Source: Pectobacterium actinidiae (GTDB lineage: Bacteria > Pseudomonadota > Gammaproteobacteria > Enterobacterales > Enterobacteriaceae). Taken from it: a stretch of DNA of 64,000 bases. Location of the stretch: the NCBI RefSeq assembly GCF_000803315.1, contig NZ_JRMH01000001.1, forward strand, positions 930,001 to 994,000. The letters run 5' to 3'. How positions within the stretch are numbered: the first letter of the stretch is position 1; each line of letters opens with the position of its first letter. Both the position numbers and the translations under genes were made by a program. Positions 1 to 8,447 of the stretch are shown here, piece by piece. The notes below the pieces were generated by a model. That model did no database searches, was not told the origin of the DNA, and saw only the letters and a list, made by a program, of their open reading frames with translations.

Positions 1-882
1 CGCCGTGCCGCCGACGAGCAGGTTATGGGTTTCTTTTGGGTTGTTCTGTGAAGAGCTTGGGCTGTATTGACCCTCTACACCGGCGCTAATGCCGAATTCC
101 TTCGGGATCGCTCGGGTGACAAAGTTCACAACGCCGCCGACGCTCTGTGGCCCGTAGCGAACTGCGCCGCCGCCGCGCACAACGTCAATGGCATCCATAT
201 TGCCCAAAGAGATTGGGGCGAGGGAAAGCTGTGGCTGACCATAGGGCGCAAACGGCACGGGAATACCGTCCATCAACACGGTTGAGCGGCTAGCCAGGCG
301 AGGGCTGAGACCGCGAATACCAAAGTTCATCGCCAGATCGTGGCTGCCCGTACCGTTATTCTCTGGCGCATACACACCCGGTATACGGTTTAAGACGTCG
401 CGCATCGTGGTCGCACCCGTCTTGGCAAAGTCTTCGCGACGGATCACATCACGTGCACCCGCGTGTTCAAAGACGTCATTTTCACGTGCTTCACCCAGCC
501 AATCGCCAACGACCGTCAGCGTTTCTTCCGCTGGTGCCGGAATCGGTTCGAGCGTCCAGGCGTTATCGCCTAGCGCTTTCAGTTGCAGACCGCTACCCGC
601 AAGCAGGGCTTTCAGGCCACCGTCAACGGTGTAGTCGCCGTGCAGGCCGTTGCTGCGCTTTCCCTGTGTCAGGCTGGCATCCACCGACAGCGTAATCCCG
701 CTGCGGGCAGCATAGTGATTGAGTGCCTTGTCTAACTCACCCGCAGCAATATCGTAGCGTGCGGTGGCGGGCGTAGTGGCAGCATAGGCCATCCCTGTCG
801 TGATACCGACTGTCGAGAGCAGGCTGAGCTGTATCGCCATCGCTAAAGGGGTTGCTTTACGAAAGGCGCGTAAGAGCGTCAT
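1..882 (-). CDS. fecA: FecA, TonB-dependent ferric citrate receptor (N-terminal part, cut by window edge)
   Basis: Outer-membrane receptor that imports ferric citrate using TonB energy and signals its presence to FecR. The visible 294 codons begin [17 protein letters not shown], a signal peptide ending near AYA. The next part (about residues 35-115) is the STN signalling domain ([20 protein letters not shown]) that contacts FecR in the periplasm. A TonB-box-like stretch [11 protein letters not shown] follows, then the start of the plug domain ([35 protein letters not shown]). The reading closely resembles E. coli FecA throughout. It follows fecR on the same strand after a gap of about 90 bp, the usual fecIRA order. 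The barrel and any fecBCDE genes lie beyond the left edge. Expected control is by FecI and Fur; I could not identify a clear FecI promoter by eye. Confidence 0.95.
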   Translation of the reverse strand, partial: MTLLRAFRKATPLAMAIQLSLLSTVGITTGMAYAATTPATARYDIAAGELDKALNHYAARSGITLSVDASLTQGKRSNGLHGDYTVDGGLKALLAGSGLQLKALGDNAWTLEPIPAPAEETLTVVGDWLGEARENDVFEHAGARDVIRREDFAKTGATTMRDVLNRIPGVYAPENNGTGSHDLAMNFGIRGLSPRLASRSTVLMDGIPVPFAPYGQPQLSLAPISLGNMDAIDVVRGGGAVRYGPQSVGGVVNFVTRAIPKEFGISAGVEGQYSPSSSQNNPKETHNLLVGGTA

Positions 883-972
883 AACGTCTCCATCATCATT
901 TTTGTTGTATACCTAAGTCGAACGAGAGGAAGAAAAAGGACAATCAAGAATGATAATTTTTTTCGTTATCGT

Positions 973-1929
973 TTAGTTTGCGGGAAGGATGTTGACCCAG
1001 TAACGGGTAATGTACTGAATTTTAACCGGAAGGGTTTTCTCGATGACCTGTAGCACCGTATCGGTATTTTGTAACGGGAAGGTGCCGCTTAACCGCAACG
1101 TAGCGACCTCAGGGCTACAGCGCAGCACGCCGTGACGATAGCGCGCGAGGGTTGCGATCACGTCGCCGAGCGGCTTATTGCTGAAACTGAGAATGCCCTG
1201 CGCCCAGTTGCTGTCTTCTTCATCTGCGGATTGGGTTTCACCCAACTCCTGTGCGCTGAAGCGCAGGCTTTCACCCTGACGCACAATGCGTTCTTGGGTT
1301 GAATCTTCTGCCAGTACGACTTTCACCGCATGGTGTTGCACGCTCAGTAGCGTGCTTCCTGCTTCCTGACGTACCGTGAATTCAGTGCCGAGTGCGGTCA
1401 ACTGCCCGTGTCGCGTTTGCACGTAGAAAGGACGATTGCTGGCATCCTGTCCGGTGGTAATCGCGATTTCGCCGTACCAGAGGTGAATACGCCGCTGCTG
1501 TGGATCGAAGCGAACGTCGACGGCGCTGTCGGTGTTAAGCGAAAGCAGCGTTCCGTCTTCCAGACGCTGCTGGCGGATCGCGCCTTTCGCCGTGGTGTAA
1601 TCGGCTCTAAGGCCCGTTCCGGTGTCGGAACGCCAAAGTTGCCAGCCGCCGCCCACGCCTAACAGCAGAAGCAGTCCCTTCATCACTCTGCGACGGGTAA
1701 GCTGGGTATCCTGAAGCGCACGGTGGGCGATGTTGCTGGGCACGACGTTCATCTGATTGCGCAGGTTTTCTACCTGCGACCAGGCCCACTGGTGATCCCG
1801 GTTTTGCTCATACCACCGCTGCCATTTCTCGGTTTGCTGAGGGCTCGCACGTTCGTCGCTCAGTACCGCATACCAATGCGAGGCGGAGCGCAGAGCCTGA
1901 CGCTGTGAGTCAGTTAGCGGGAGGCTCAT
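973..1929 (-). CDS. fecR: FecR, inner-membrane regulator of FecI
   Basis: Transmembrane protein that relays the ferric-citrate signal from FecA to the sigma factor FecI. The chosen start [24 protein letters not shown] aligns with E. coli FecR and gives 318 residues; an in-frame upstream start at 1959 would add ten residues lying inside fecI. The cytoplasmic N-terminal part has the conserved tryptophans ([20 protein letters not shown]). One membrane segment lies near residues 90-105 ([18 protein letters not shown]). The periplasmic FecR domain follows ([24 protein letters not shown]), and the C-terminal part ([16 protein letters not shown]) contacts the STN domain. The start codon overlaps the fecI stop as ATGA, so the two are probably translationally coupled. 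Confidence 0.95.
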   Translation of the reverse strand: MSLPLTDSQRQALRSASHWYAVLSDERASPQQTEKWQRWYEQNRDHQWAWSQVENLRNQMNVVPSNIAHRALQDTQLTRRRVMKGLLLLLGVGGGWQLWRSDTGTGLRADYTTAKGAIRQQRLEDGTLLSLNTDSAVDVRFDPQQRRIHLWYGEIAITTGQDASNRPFYVQTRHGQLTALGTEFTVRQEAGSTLLSVQHHAVKVVLAEDSTQERIVRQGESLRFSAQELGETQSADEEDSNWAQGILSFSNKPLGDVIATLARYRHGVLRCSPEVATLRLSGTFPLQNTDTVLQVIEKTLPVKIQYITRYWVNILPAN

Positions 1930-2450
1930 AGCCCATGCTCCAGACGGAACAGCAGGCAATGTTCCGTGGCTTTGGCCACGTATTTTTTAACTGAACTGAC
2001 GGAGACATTCAGTCGCGTGGCAATCTCACCGTAGGCCATGCCGTCAAGCTGGGAAAGCAAAAATGCCTGTCGTGCTTTGTGGCTCAGGCCATCGAGCATG
2101 AGATCCACCTGCTGGAGCGTCTCAAGCTGCTGTTGCTGAATCTCCGGTGAGGGTGCAAGCGCTTCCGGCAACTGCTCTAGCCTCTCCAGATAGGCTTTCT
2201 CCAGCGCATTGCGGCGAAAGAGATCGACCATTACGCGCTTGGCAACCGTGCACAGAAAAGACTTGGGATCGCGAATTGTGGTCAGTGACTCGCCGTTCAT
2301 CACGCGCAGGAAGGTGTCCTGAGCAATATCATCAGCATCAAAAGAGGATTGGAGCTTGCCCGTCAGCCAGCGCTTCAGCCAGCCGTGATGCGAACCGTAG
2401 AGCGATTCGAGCGTCAGTTCAGCAGAGGTGGTGGCGTGGTCAGAGATCAT
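1926..2450 (-). CDS. fecI: FecI, ECF sigma factor for ferric citrate transport
   Basis: Extracytoplasmic-function sigma factor that directs RNA polymerase to the fecA promoter. Starting at [24 protein letters not shown] gives 174 residues, close to the E. coli protein (173); an upstream start at 2465 would add MLFLP and is less likely. Region 2 contains [14 protein letters not shown] and [20 protein letters not shown]; region 4 contains the helix-turn-helix [27 protein letters not shown]. It is first in the fecIRA cluster, and the ATG of fecR overlaps its stop. A Fur-box-like sequence lies about 55 bp upstream, consistent with iron repression. Confidence 0.95.
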   Translation of the reverse strand: MISDHATTSAELTLESLYGSHHGWLKRWLTGKLQSSFDADDIAQDTFLRVMNGESLTTIRDPKSFLCTVAKRVMVDLFRRNALEKAYLERLEQLPEALAPSPEIQQQQLETLQQVDLMLDGLSHKARQAFLLSQLDGMAYGEIATRLNVSVSSVKKYVAKATEHCLLFRLEHGL

Positions 2451-2504
2451 GGGCAGAAATAGCAAAGCGTATCGACGGTCAATAATAGGGCGCTATGTTA
2501 ATAT

Positions 2505-2523
2505 GATAATGGTTCTCATTACA
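2505..2523. promoter_or_regulatory. Fur box-like operator upstream of fecI
   Basis: The sequence GATAATGGTTCTCATTACA matches the 19-bp Fur consensus GATAATGATAATCATTATC at 14 of 19 positions by hand comparison. It sits about 55-75 bp before the fecI start, where a Fur-repressed fecIR promoter is expected. The surrounding 2451-2738 interval also has to hold the promoter of the divergent EAL-domain gene; I see no convincing sigma70 boxes for that gene. Confidence 0.7.
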
Positions 2524-2738
2524 ATTGAATCACAGGGTGATATCGATACGATAGCCGTAACAGGAAGCAACCTTCTGTTTTTTAAAGAAAATAAATATAA
2601 CGTTTTCGAACCGGTGGGGCGTTACTGAGCCATGTAGCGACCAGCGCCTGAAAATCAGAATTATTTCGGTTATTGAGCCATTGCAAAGAAAGGTTGTGTG
2701 CTATGTTGAGTTTCTCGTGATAATGACGCATCGTCCCT

Positions 2739-4355
2739 ATGAAAAAAAGCCTGCTAGCCTATTTTCAAACGCTCTATTTCAAGCGTAGTTTTTTCTTGAT
2801 CTTTTCTACTTTGTTTTGTGTTTTTACTGCTGTCTTCGCACTGGCTCTTCTGGTCTATGCGGTGGTGACATTCAGACAGTTTGAGAATGATGTAGAGAGT
2901 TTTTCTGACGTTGCTGTTGGGCATGCTGAAGAGATCATGGGACAGGCTACCAGAGTGCTGGATGTGTTTGAAAAAAACACGATCCGTTCGTGCTCAAGTG
3001 AGCATATGGAGCAACTCAGGCGTGCTTCTTATTCTAACGATTATGTACAAGATGTGATCTATATTGAGGACAATCGCCCTCGCTGCTCTTTGATATTGAG
3101 TGATATTAATCGTTTGCCGCTTCCTTCCCCCAATCTTATCTATAAAAATAAATATCGAGTCTGGTATGACGCCAATAATCCGCTTAACAGATATCGCCGT
3201 ATGATTTATGTTGGGTTGTCAAACTATCTGATCGTCCTCAATCCGAATTCTTTCATGAACGTCCCCTCTTATAGCCATAATATAAAATATGCTTTTGTTG
3301 AGAAAGACAATGGCACGGTCATTATATCGAATGAACACACTTCAAATATTGCGTTAATGCTTTTTGGTCAATCTACGGCGACAGCGCAGTTTTACAGCAA
3401 CAATAAATATTTCCGTTTGAAAACGATGGCAAACGATAACATTTTGCTGGTGGTTAACGCTGATTCACCTCAATCTTATCGCTTTGCTTTTATGTTGTTC
3501 CTCTATTTTATCCCTCTGTGTCTGACGCTTTCGTTACTGCTGGCTGCGCTAATCTCCAGAAAGTCTCTGGCAATTCAGAGCCCAGATTATGTACTCAATC
3601 AGGCGCTGAGGAAAAAAGAGTTTGAATTGCATTATCAGCCCATTATTAAGCTGAATACCGCTGAGGTTGTGGGATGCGAGGCGTTGGTTCGCTGGCGGCA
3701 TTCTGATGGTCGTCTGATTACGCCAGATATCTTTCTCCCTGTAGTTCGGCAGGTAGGATTAATGAAGGCGATGACATTTTATGTCATCGATGAGGCGCTA
3801 AAAACGGCTGTTGTACTGAAAGAAAATTATCCTGAGATGTTTATCTCTATCAATCTTGAAGCGGCCGAGTTTGAGGATATGTCCGTTTTTAATTACCTCT
3901 CGGAGCAGATTGACGTATATGGTGTTGAAGGGGCGAATATTAATGTTGAATTAACCGAATCATCCATGATCGAACCACAAAAAGCGGCTCCTATGGTGGA
4001 GCGATATCAACAAAAAGGGATTGATGTCGCCATTGATGATTTTGGTACTGGCTATTCCGGGCTATCGTATCTTGAGCGGGTAAAAGCCAATAAGCTTAAA
4101 ATAGATAAGTCGTTTGTCGGGAATATTAATCATAATTCACCTACTGACATTGTGCTGTCCCATATTGTCAGCATGGCACACTGCCTTAACCAACAAATAG
4201 TTGCTGAGGGTGTCGAAACCCCCATTCAGGAAGCCTACCTGAAAAGCCTTGGCGTAGCCTATGTACAGGGCTGGCTGTATTCCAAAGCGATAACGCAGGA
4301 GGCATTAATCGCATTTCTGGCGGCAAGAGACAGCATGGCGCCAGATGAGCAGTAA
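2739..4355 (+). CDS. CSS-motif / EAL-domain cyclic-di-GMP phosphodiesterase
   Basis: Membrane enzyme predicted to hydrolyse c-di-GMP to pGpG. At 538 residues it has the layout of the enterobacterial PdeB/PdeC/PdeN group. A membrane segment (about residues 15-45) is followed by a periplasmic CSS-motif sensor with CSS at about residues 84-86 and a second cysteine in RPRCS; in this family the cysteines form a redox-sensitive disulfide. A second membrane segment lies at about 255-278, and a C-terminal EAL domain from about 290. Catalytic signatures are intact: CEALVRW (the EAL motif), DDFGTGYSG and EGVET. There is no GGDEF domain. It is divergent from fecI and stands alone. I cannot tell which E. 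coli paralogue is the orthologue. The link to the large adhesin at 20-37 kb is only thematic, since such adhesins are often c-di-GMP controlled. Confidence 0.88.
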   Translation: MKKSLLAYFQTLYFKRSFFLIFSTLFCVFTAVFALALLVYAVVTFRQFENDVESFSDVAVGHAEEIMGQATRVLDVFEKNTIRSCSSEHMEQLRRASYSNDYVQDVIYIEDNRPRCSLILSDINRLPLPSPNLIYKNKYRVWYDANNPLNRYRRMIYVGLSNYLIVLNPNSFMNVPSYSHNIKYAFVEKDNGTVIISNEHTSNIALMLFGQSTATAQFYSNNKYFRLKTMANDNILLVVNADSPQSYRFAFMLFLYFIPLCLTLSLLLAALISRKSLAIQSPDYVLNQALRKKEFELHYQPIIKLNTAEVVGCEALVRWRHSDGRLITPDIFLPVVRQVGLMKAMTFYVIDEALKTAVVLKENYPEMFISINLEAAEFEDMSVFNYLSEQIDVYGVEGANINVELTESSMIEPQKAAPMVERYQQKGIDVAIDDFGTGYSGLSYLERVKANKLKIDKSFVGNINHNSPTDIVLSHIVSMAHCLNQQIVAEGVETPIQEAYLKSLGVAYVQGWLYSKAITQEALIAFLAARDSMAPDEQ

Positions 4356-4475
4356 AGCCACGATAAACCAGGCTTCACTATCAAAAATGTGCATAAAAGG
4401 GTAAAATATCGAAAATATGGTAGTTACCTAATGATATTTATTGCTTTTTTATTGTGAATTTTTCAGGAGTTTATC

Positions 4476-4817
4476 ATGCAACAGTTACCCCCTTGTCCGA
4501 AATGCAGTTCTGAATATACCTGGCAAGAAGGCGAGATGCTTAACTGCCCTGAATGCGGAAATGAGTGGTCCGCAACAGACGATGCGGCAGTGCAGGATGA
4601 CGCTTTAGTGGTGAGAGATGCTAACGGCAACCTGCTGGCGGATGGTGATACGGTGACGGTCATTAAAGACCTGAAAGTCAAAGGCAGCTCGACGCCGCTG
4701 AAAATCGGCACCCGCGTGAAGGGTATTCGTTTGGTGGAAGGCGATCACAATATTGATTGTAAGATCGACGGTTTCGGCCCGATGAAGCTGAAATCTGAGT
4801 TTGTGAAGAAAAACTGA
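4476..4817 (+). CDS. yjdM: PhnA/YjdM-family zinc-ribbon protein
   Basis: Small protein of 113 residues matching the PhnA (YjdM) family of E. coli. The N-terminal zinc ribbon has two CxxC pairs ([10 protein letters not shown] and [10 protein letters not shown]). The C-terminal PhnA domain reads [23 protein letters not shown] and continues to the end. The name comes from an early and unsupported link to alkylphosphonate use; the real function is unknown and the gene is not a phosphonate enzyme of known activity. A clear ribosome binding site (CAGGAGTTTATC) precedes the ATG. It stands between the EAL gene and mltB with no obvious operon partner. Confidence 0.9.
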   Translation: MQQLPPCPKCSSEYTWQEGEMLNCPECGNEWSATDDAAVQDDALVVRDANGNLLADGDTVTVIKDLKVKGSSTPLKIGTRVKGIRLVEGDHNIDCKIDGFGPMKLKSEFVKKN

Positions 4818-4954
4818 TTCGGGTGTGATGACATACGCGTCGGTCTTCTATTGGTCGGCGCGCTGCATTTTTTCACCTCTGGCTGGTTTTTTCACATCGG
4901 ACAATCCTTTACCATAGCCTGTATTGATTCCTTACCTGGCTATACGGATATCTG

Positions 4955-6040
4955 ATGCGTCATTTGGTTCGTTTTCTTCCTCTGCTCGTTTTGCTCTCGG
5001 CCTGTAGCAGTCAGCCTGCTCCTCCTCCCGCAGATGCGCCTTCAGGTAATCCTTTCAAAGGCGGCTTCCTGCTTGAACCTGCTCACAATGTGCATCCGCT
5101 CGGCGGTGATTTTGCGACTAATCCGGCTACTGCGCGGTTTGTCGATAAAATGGTACTGGAGCACGGTTTTAATCGTCAGCAACTGCATGATGTGCTGGTT
5201 CAGGCGAAAAGTCTGGATTGGGTGATCCGGCTGATGGATAAACAAGCCCCGACATCGCGTCCGCCTTCCGGGCCGAACGGCGCCTGGAACCGCTACCGTA
5301 ATCAGTTTATTACGCCAGACAACGTGCAGAATGGCGTAGCGTTCTGGAATCAATATCAGGATGCGCTACAGCGTGCCCAGAATATTTACGGCGTTCCGCC
5401 TGAGATCATCGTCGGCATTATTGGCGTAGAAACCCGTTGGGGAAGAGTGATGGGGAAAACGCGCATTATCGATGCGCTGGCAACGCTGGCATTTGATTAC
5501 CCGCGACGTGCCGATTACTTTGCCGGTGAGCTGGAAACCTTCCTGCTGATGGCGCGTAACGAAGGCAACGATCCGCTCAGCCTGCGCGGCTCTTACGCGG
5601 GGGCGATGGGCTACGGGCAGTTTATGCCGTCATCCTTCAAGAACTACGCGGTGGATTTCGACGGCAACGGACATACCAATCTGTGGGATCCGGTGGACGC
5701 GATTGGTAGCGTAGCCAATTATTTCAAAGCGCACGGATGGGTGAAAGGCGCACCTGTAGCGGTGCAGGCAAACGGTCAGGCACCGCTGCTCCCAAATGGT
5801 TTTAATACCCGCTACTCGCTCACGGAGCTACAGGCTGCGGGTCTGACGCCACAGCATTCTCTGGCGGGATACAGTGAAGCCAGCCTGCTGCGGTTGGACA
5901 TCGGGACGGGTTATCAATACTGGTACGGCTTGCCGAACTTCTACACCATCACGCGCTACAACCATAGCACGCACTACGCGATGGCTGTATGGCAACTGGG
6001 GGAAGCCGTAGGTCGCGCGCGCCAGAATCAGAGTTACTAA
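4955..6040 (+). CDS. mltB: MltB, membrane-bound lytic murein transglycosylase B
   Basis: Lipoprotein that cleaves the glycan strands of peptidoglycan, forming 1,6-anhydromuropeptides. It has 361 residues, the same as E. coli MltB. A lipoprotein signal ends in the lipobox LLSAC, making Cys17 the lipidated residue. The SLT_2 catalytic domain contains GVETRWGR, with Glu159 as the expected catalytic acid, followed by YAGAMGYGQFMPSSFKNYAVDFDGNGH. The last residues are unusual in context: the stop codon lies in a 12-bp sequence that recurs 176 bp downstream, at the far end of a non-coding repeat (see findings). No strong terminator is visible directly after the gene. Confidence 0.95.
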   Translation: MRHLVRFLPLLVLLSACSSQPAPPPADAPSGNPFKGGFLLEPAHNVHPLGGDFATNPATARFVDKMVLEHGFNRQQLHDVLVQAKSLDWVIRLMDKQAPTSRPPSGPNGAWNRYRNQFITPDNVQNGVAFWNQYQDALQRAQNIYGVPPEIIVGIIGVETRWGRVMGKTRIIDALATLAFDYPRRADYFAGELETFLLMARNEGNDPLSLRGSYAGAMGYGQFMPSSFKNYAVDFDGNGHTNLWDPVDAIGSVANYFKAHGWVKGAPVAVQANGQAPLLPNGFNTRYSLTELQAAGLTPQHSLAGYSEASLLRLDIGTGYQYWYGLPNFYTITRYNHSTHYAMAVWQLGEAVGRARQNQSY

Positions 6041-6219
6041 GCTCAGACCGTTGACAAGCCTATTTGCCGAATGAAAACGGGAGTAACGGAATAGAAGAGT
6101 AAAGCGTTTGCGCCAGGGATGGCGCAAGCCGAGCGTACATGGACGTATTCACAGCGTCTTTACGATCTATCCGTTATTCCCGCTCTACGGACTTTGTCAG
6201 CAATCTCAGTTACTAAGCT
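6032..6219. repeat. 12-bp direct repeats flanking an intergenic element
   Basis: AGTTACTAAGCT occurs at 6032-6043, across the mltB stop codon, and again at 6208-6219. The similarity extends leftward as AATC plus two differing bases. The pair brackets the family A repeat (6044-6209) and could be a target-site duplication or a chance match with the repeat end. Confidence 0.6.
6044..6209. repeat. Intergenic repeat family A, copy 1
   Basis: This non-coding stretch shares its two ends with 15026-15267. The left ends share GTTGACAA and GGATAGAAGAGTAAAGCG-type sequence (GGAATAGAAGAG here). The right ends share CAGCGTCTTTACGATCTA and a stretch ending CAGCAATC, one base, CAG. The middle differs between copies. 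It contains the small hairpin GCGCCAGGGATGGCGC. No convincing protein is encoded. It lies directly after mltB and next to family B copy 1. Confidence 0.75.
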
Positions 6220-6272
6220 TTTCCCTTTACAGGCTGTCTCTTCGCCATATTTCCAATGCAGACGCAGAGACA

Positions 6273-6526
6273 GTTTCGTGCGCCATAACGCTGCTATTCA
6301 TATGCTATACCGTATACGCGCCCGACGCAGGGCGCTCAGTCGCCGCCGCCCTGCGAACCCAGGCTTCTGGCATAAATTATGCCGCTGCGCGGTGCCATCG
6401 GCGTTCGTGACCGCTAACCGAGCCGCCAGTGACGCGTTCCCGACGCGGCACTGGCTTTCGCGACGTCCTGTCGCTCACTCGGCGGTCACGCCCACCGCTG
6501 CATAATTTTTTACGCCAGATAACGAC
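6273..6526. repeat. Intergenic repeat family B, copy 1
   Basis: It starts GTTTCGTGCGCCATAA and ends in GCATAATTTTTTACGCC followed by AGATAACGAC; nearly the same ends occur at 20214-20392. Internally both copies carry CGCGCCCGAC followed by a hairpin. Here the arms are CGCAGGGCG (6326-6334) and CGCCCTGCG (6347-6355). Small open frames across the region look like chance. The rest of 6041-6708 up to the TauE gene holds a perfect 18-bp palindrome at 6545-6562 and no gene. Confidence 0.75.
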
Positions 6527-6708
6527 AACCCCATGAGCAATCGCCGCATCGCATGCGATGCGATCGAAATCTCATCCCTACTAATGCTCCCCTTACCTCA
6601 AATTTTCCCTGAATCACCCTCAATACAATCCGCATCGACAGCTTTGCTGCATCATTGGACTATTCCTGCATGGGGTTCTTTCTATAGTGCTGTAAACCGA
6701 GGCGATGC

Positions 6709-7434
6709 ATGACGACGATGATGGTGGTGTTCCTGCTGGCTGGCGTAGTGAAAGGCGTGATTGGCTTGGGGTTGCCGACAATCGCGATGGGGTTGTTAAC
6801 GCTGGCGATGCCCGCAGCCAGCGCGGCGGGGCTCCTGATCGTTCCGTCGCTGGTGACCAACATCTGGCAGCTCGCCTGTGGCCCCGCTTTTCTCAGCCTG
6901 ATTAAACGGTTTTGGACGCTGTTTGCCGGGATCATTATTGGGACGCTCTGGAATGGCCTGCCAGCGCTTACCTCGTCATCGTCATGGACGAGCACCGCGC
7001 TTGGCGGCATTTTAGTGGTTTACGGCCTGTGGGGAATGATAGCGACGACGTTGCCGCAGCCCGGTCGTCATGAAATCTGGCTGTCGCCGCTGGTGGGCTA
7101 CATCACGGGGGCTATCACGGCGGCAACGGGCGTCTTCGTGATTCCCGCGGTACCTTATCTGCAATGTCTGCGGCTCAATAAAAACGATCTGGTGCAGGCG
7201 CTGGGGCTGGCGTTTACCGTTTCTACGTTGGGGCTGGCGCTACAGCTGATGCAGGGCGTCGGGCTACAGGGCATCGATCTCTGGCAGTCGATGTTGGCGC
7301 TGATTCCCGCTCTGTTGGGTATGATGATTGGGCAACGCCTGCGCCACGCGATTAGTGAACAGGTTTTCCGGCGCTGCTTTTTCATCGGGCTGGTGGCGCT
7401 GGGTGGGTATATGGCCGCGCACGGGCTGCTTTAA
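6709..7434 (+). CDS. TauE/SafE (TSUP) family membrane transporter
   Basis: Integral membrane protein of 241 residues with about seven to eight hydrophobic segments. Glycine-rich, conserved-looking turns (VVKGVIGLGLPTIAMG near the N-terminus, TGAITAATGVFVIPAVPYLQ in the second half) are typical of the TSUP family, whose members move sulfite, sulfoacetate, taurine-related or other organic anions. The substrate cannot be told from sequence. A ribosome binding site (GAGGCGATGC) supports the ATG at 6709. Its last four bases overlap the end of the convergent LysR gene, which suggests, but does not prove, that the regulator controls it. Confidence 0.85.
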   Translation: MTTMMVVFLLAGVVKGVIGLGLPTIAMGLLTLAMPAASAAGLLIVPSLVTNIWQLACGPAFLSLIKRFWTLFAGIIIGTLWNGLPALTSSSSWTSTALGGILVVYGLWGMIATTLPQPGRHEIWLSPLVGYITGAITAATGVFVIPAVPYLQCLRLNKNDLVQALGLAFTVSTLGLALQLMQGVGLQGIDLWQSMLALIPALLGMMIGQRLRHAISEQVFRRCFFIGLVALGGYMAAHGLL

Positions 7435-8324
7435 ATGGCGTTCTCTGCTGTAATAAAAGTCACGAAATCCTGAACATAGCCGGGCAGGGCAGAAAACTGG
7501 CGGGCGCAGACCACCAGATTACGCGTCGCCCAGTCGTCTGACAGCGGGATCGCGTGAATCGCCAGTCGCTCCATCATGCGCTGTGCGGCATGCCGCGGAA
7601 GAATGCCAATGCCGATACCGCTGTGAATCACCTGCGTGACGGCATCGAAGCTGGCAAGACGCACGCGGTAATTCAGGCGTTTTCCCAGCTTTCTGGCATG
7701 CTCGTCGATATGTTCCTGTAAGGCTGCGCCTTCGCTAAGCCCGACAAATTCGGCGTCGGCAATGGTGGAAAAGGTAAGCTGCTGAGCGTCAGACCACATG
7801 CTGGTTCGGGGAACCACAACCACCAGCTCGTCGCGACGGAACGGGCGCGTTTCCAGCCCGTCGAGCGGCACGGAATCGGCCACGATACCGAGATCGGCGG
7901 TTTGATTACGGATAGCGCTGACGATATCGCGGCTGAGTTTTTCATTCACCGCGATGGATATCTGCGGGCAGACCTCCAGATAGCGACCCAGCAGAGCAGG
8001 CAAATATTCATTCAGCGCCGCAGAGTTGCACAGTAGAGGAATATGGCCGCGTAGCCCTTTGCTGTATTGGTGTAATTCGCTACGCATATGTTCGACCTGA
8101 CGCAGAATAATGTGGGCATGGTGCGCCAGCGAAAAGCCCGCATCGGTGAGCGAGACACCTGCCTTAGAGCGCAGCAGCAGCGGTACGCCAAGTTCATCTT
8201 CCATTCCCCGGATTCGCTCGCTAGCCGCCTGCACCGTCAGGCTCGACGTTGCTGCGCCACCCGTAATACTGCCTGCTTTCTGAATATTGAGAAACAGCCG
8301 GAGATCGGTTAAATCGAATCGCAT
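7431..8324 (-). CDS. LysR-family transcriptional regulator
   Basis: DNA-binding regulator of 297 residues when started at MRFDLTDLRLFLNIQKAGSITGGA; an upstream in-frame ATG at 8360 would add 12 residues but has no Shine-Dalgarno sequence. The N-terminal winged helix-turn-helix is typical (TVQAASERIRGMEDELGVPLLLRS...SLTDAG). The remainder is the LysR substrate-binding domain (QTADLGIVADSV, FRRDELVVVVP, GIGIGILPRHA). It is convergent with the TSUP transporter gene and downstream of the hydrolase gene on the same strand (124-bp gap). The ligand is unknown. Confidence 0.9.
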   Translation of the reverse strand: MRFDLTDLRLFLNIQKAGSITGGAATSSLTVQAASERIRGMEDELGVPLLLRSKAGVSLTDAGFSLAHHAHIILRQVEHMRSELHQYSKGLRGHIPLLCNSAALNEYLPALLGRYLEVCPQISIAVNEKLSRDIVSAIRNQTADLGIVADSVPLDGLETRPFRRDELVVVVPRTSMWSDAQQLTFSTIADAEFVGLSEGAALQEHIDEHARKLGKRLNYRVRLASFDAVTQVIHSGIGIGILPRHAAQRMMERLAIHAIPLSDDWATRNLVVCARQFSALPGYVQDFVTFITAENAI

Positions 8325-8447
8325 AGGGAAGCCTGTCTCGGAGGAGTCGATACCCGCCATTATGATGGTGAGTCAGGGCGACGGCAATCGCCCAGTCCGC
8401 GACTGACTGAAACTCCGCTGTATGGCTTCCTTCTGTTCTCGCTAAGG

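Noticed and set aside
883..972. FecI-dependent promoter of fecA
   Set aside because: The gap is right for it, but I could not match the GGAAAT-type boxes with confidence.
2428..2628. 66-codon frame across the fecI promoter region
   Set aside because: It overlaps fecI and the Fur box and has no family-like sequence.
6108..6505. 100- and 128-codon frames in the repeat cluster after mltB
   Set aside because: They run through non-coding repeats A and B, and the similar element at 20 kb does not preserve the frame.
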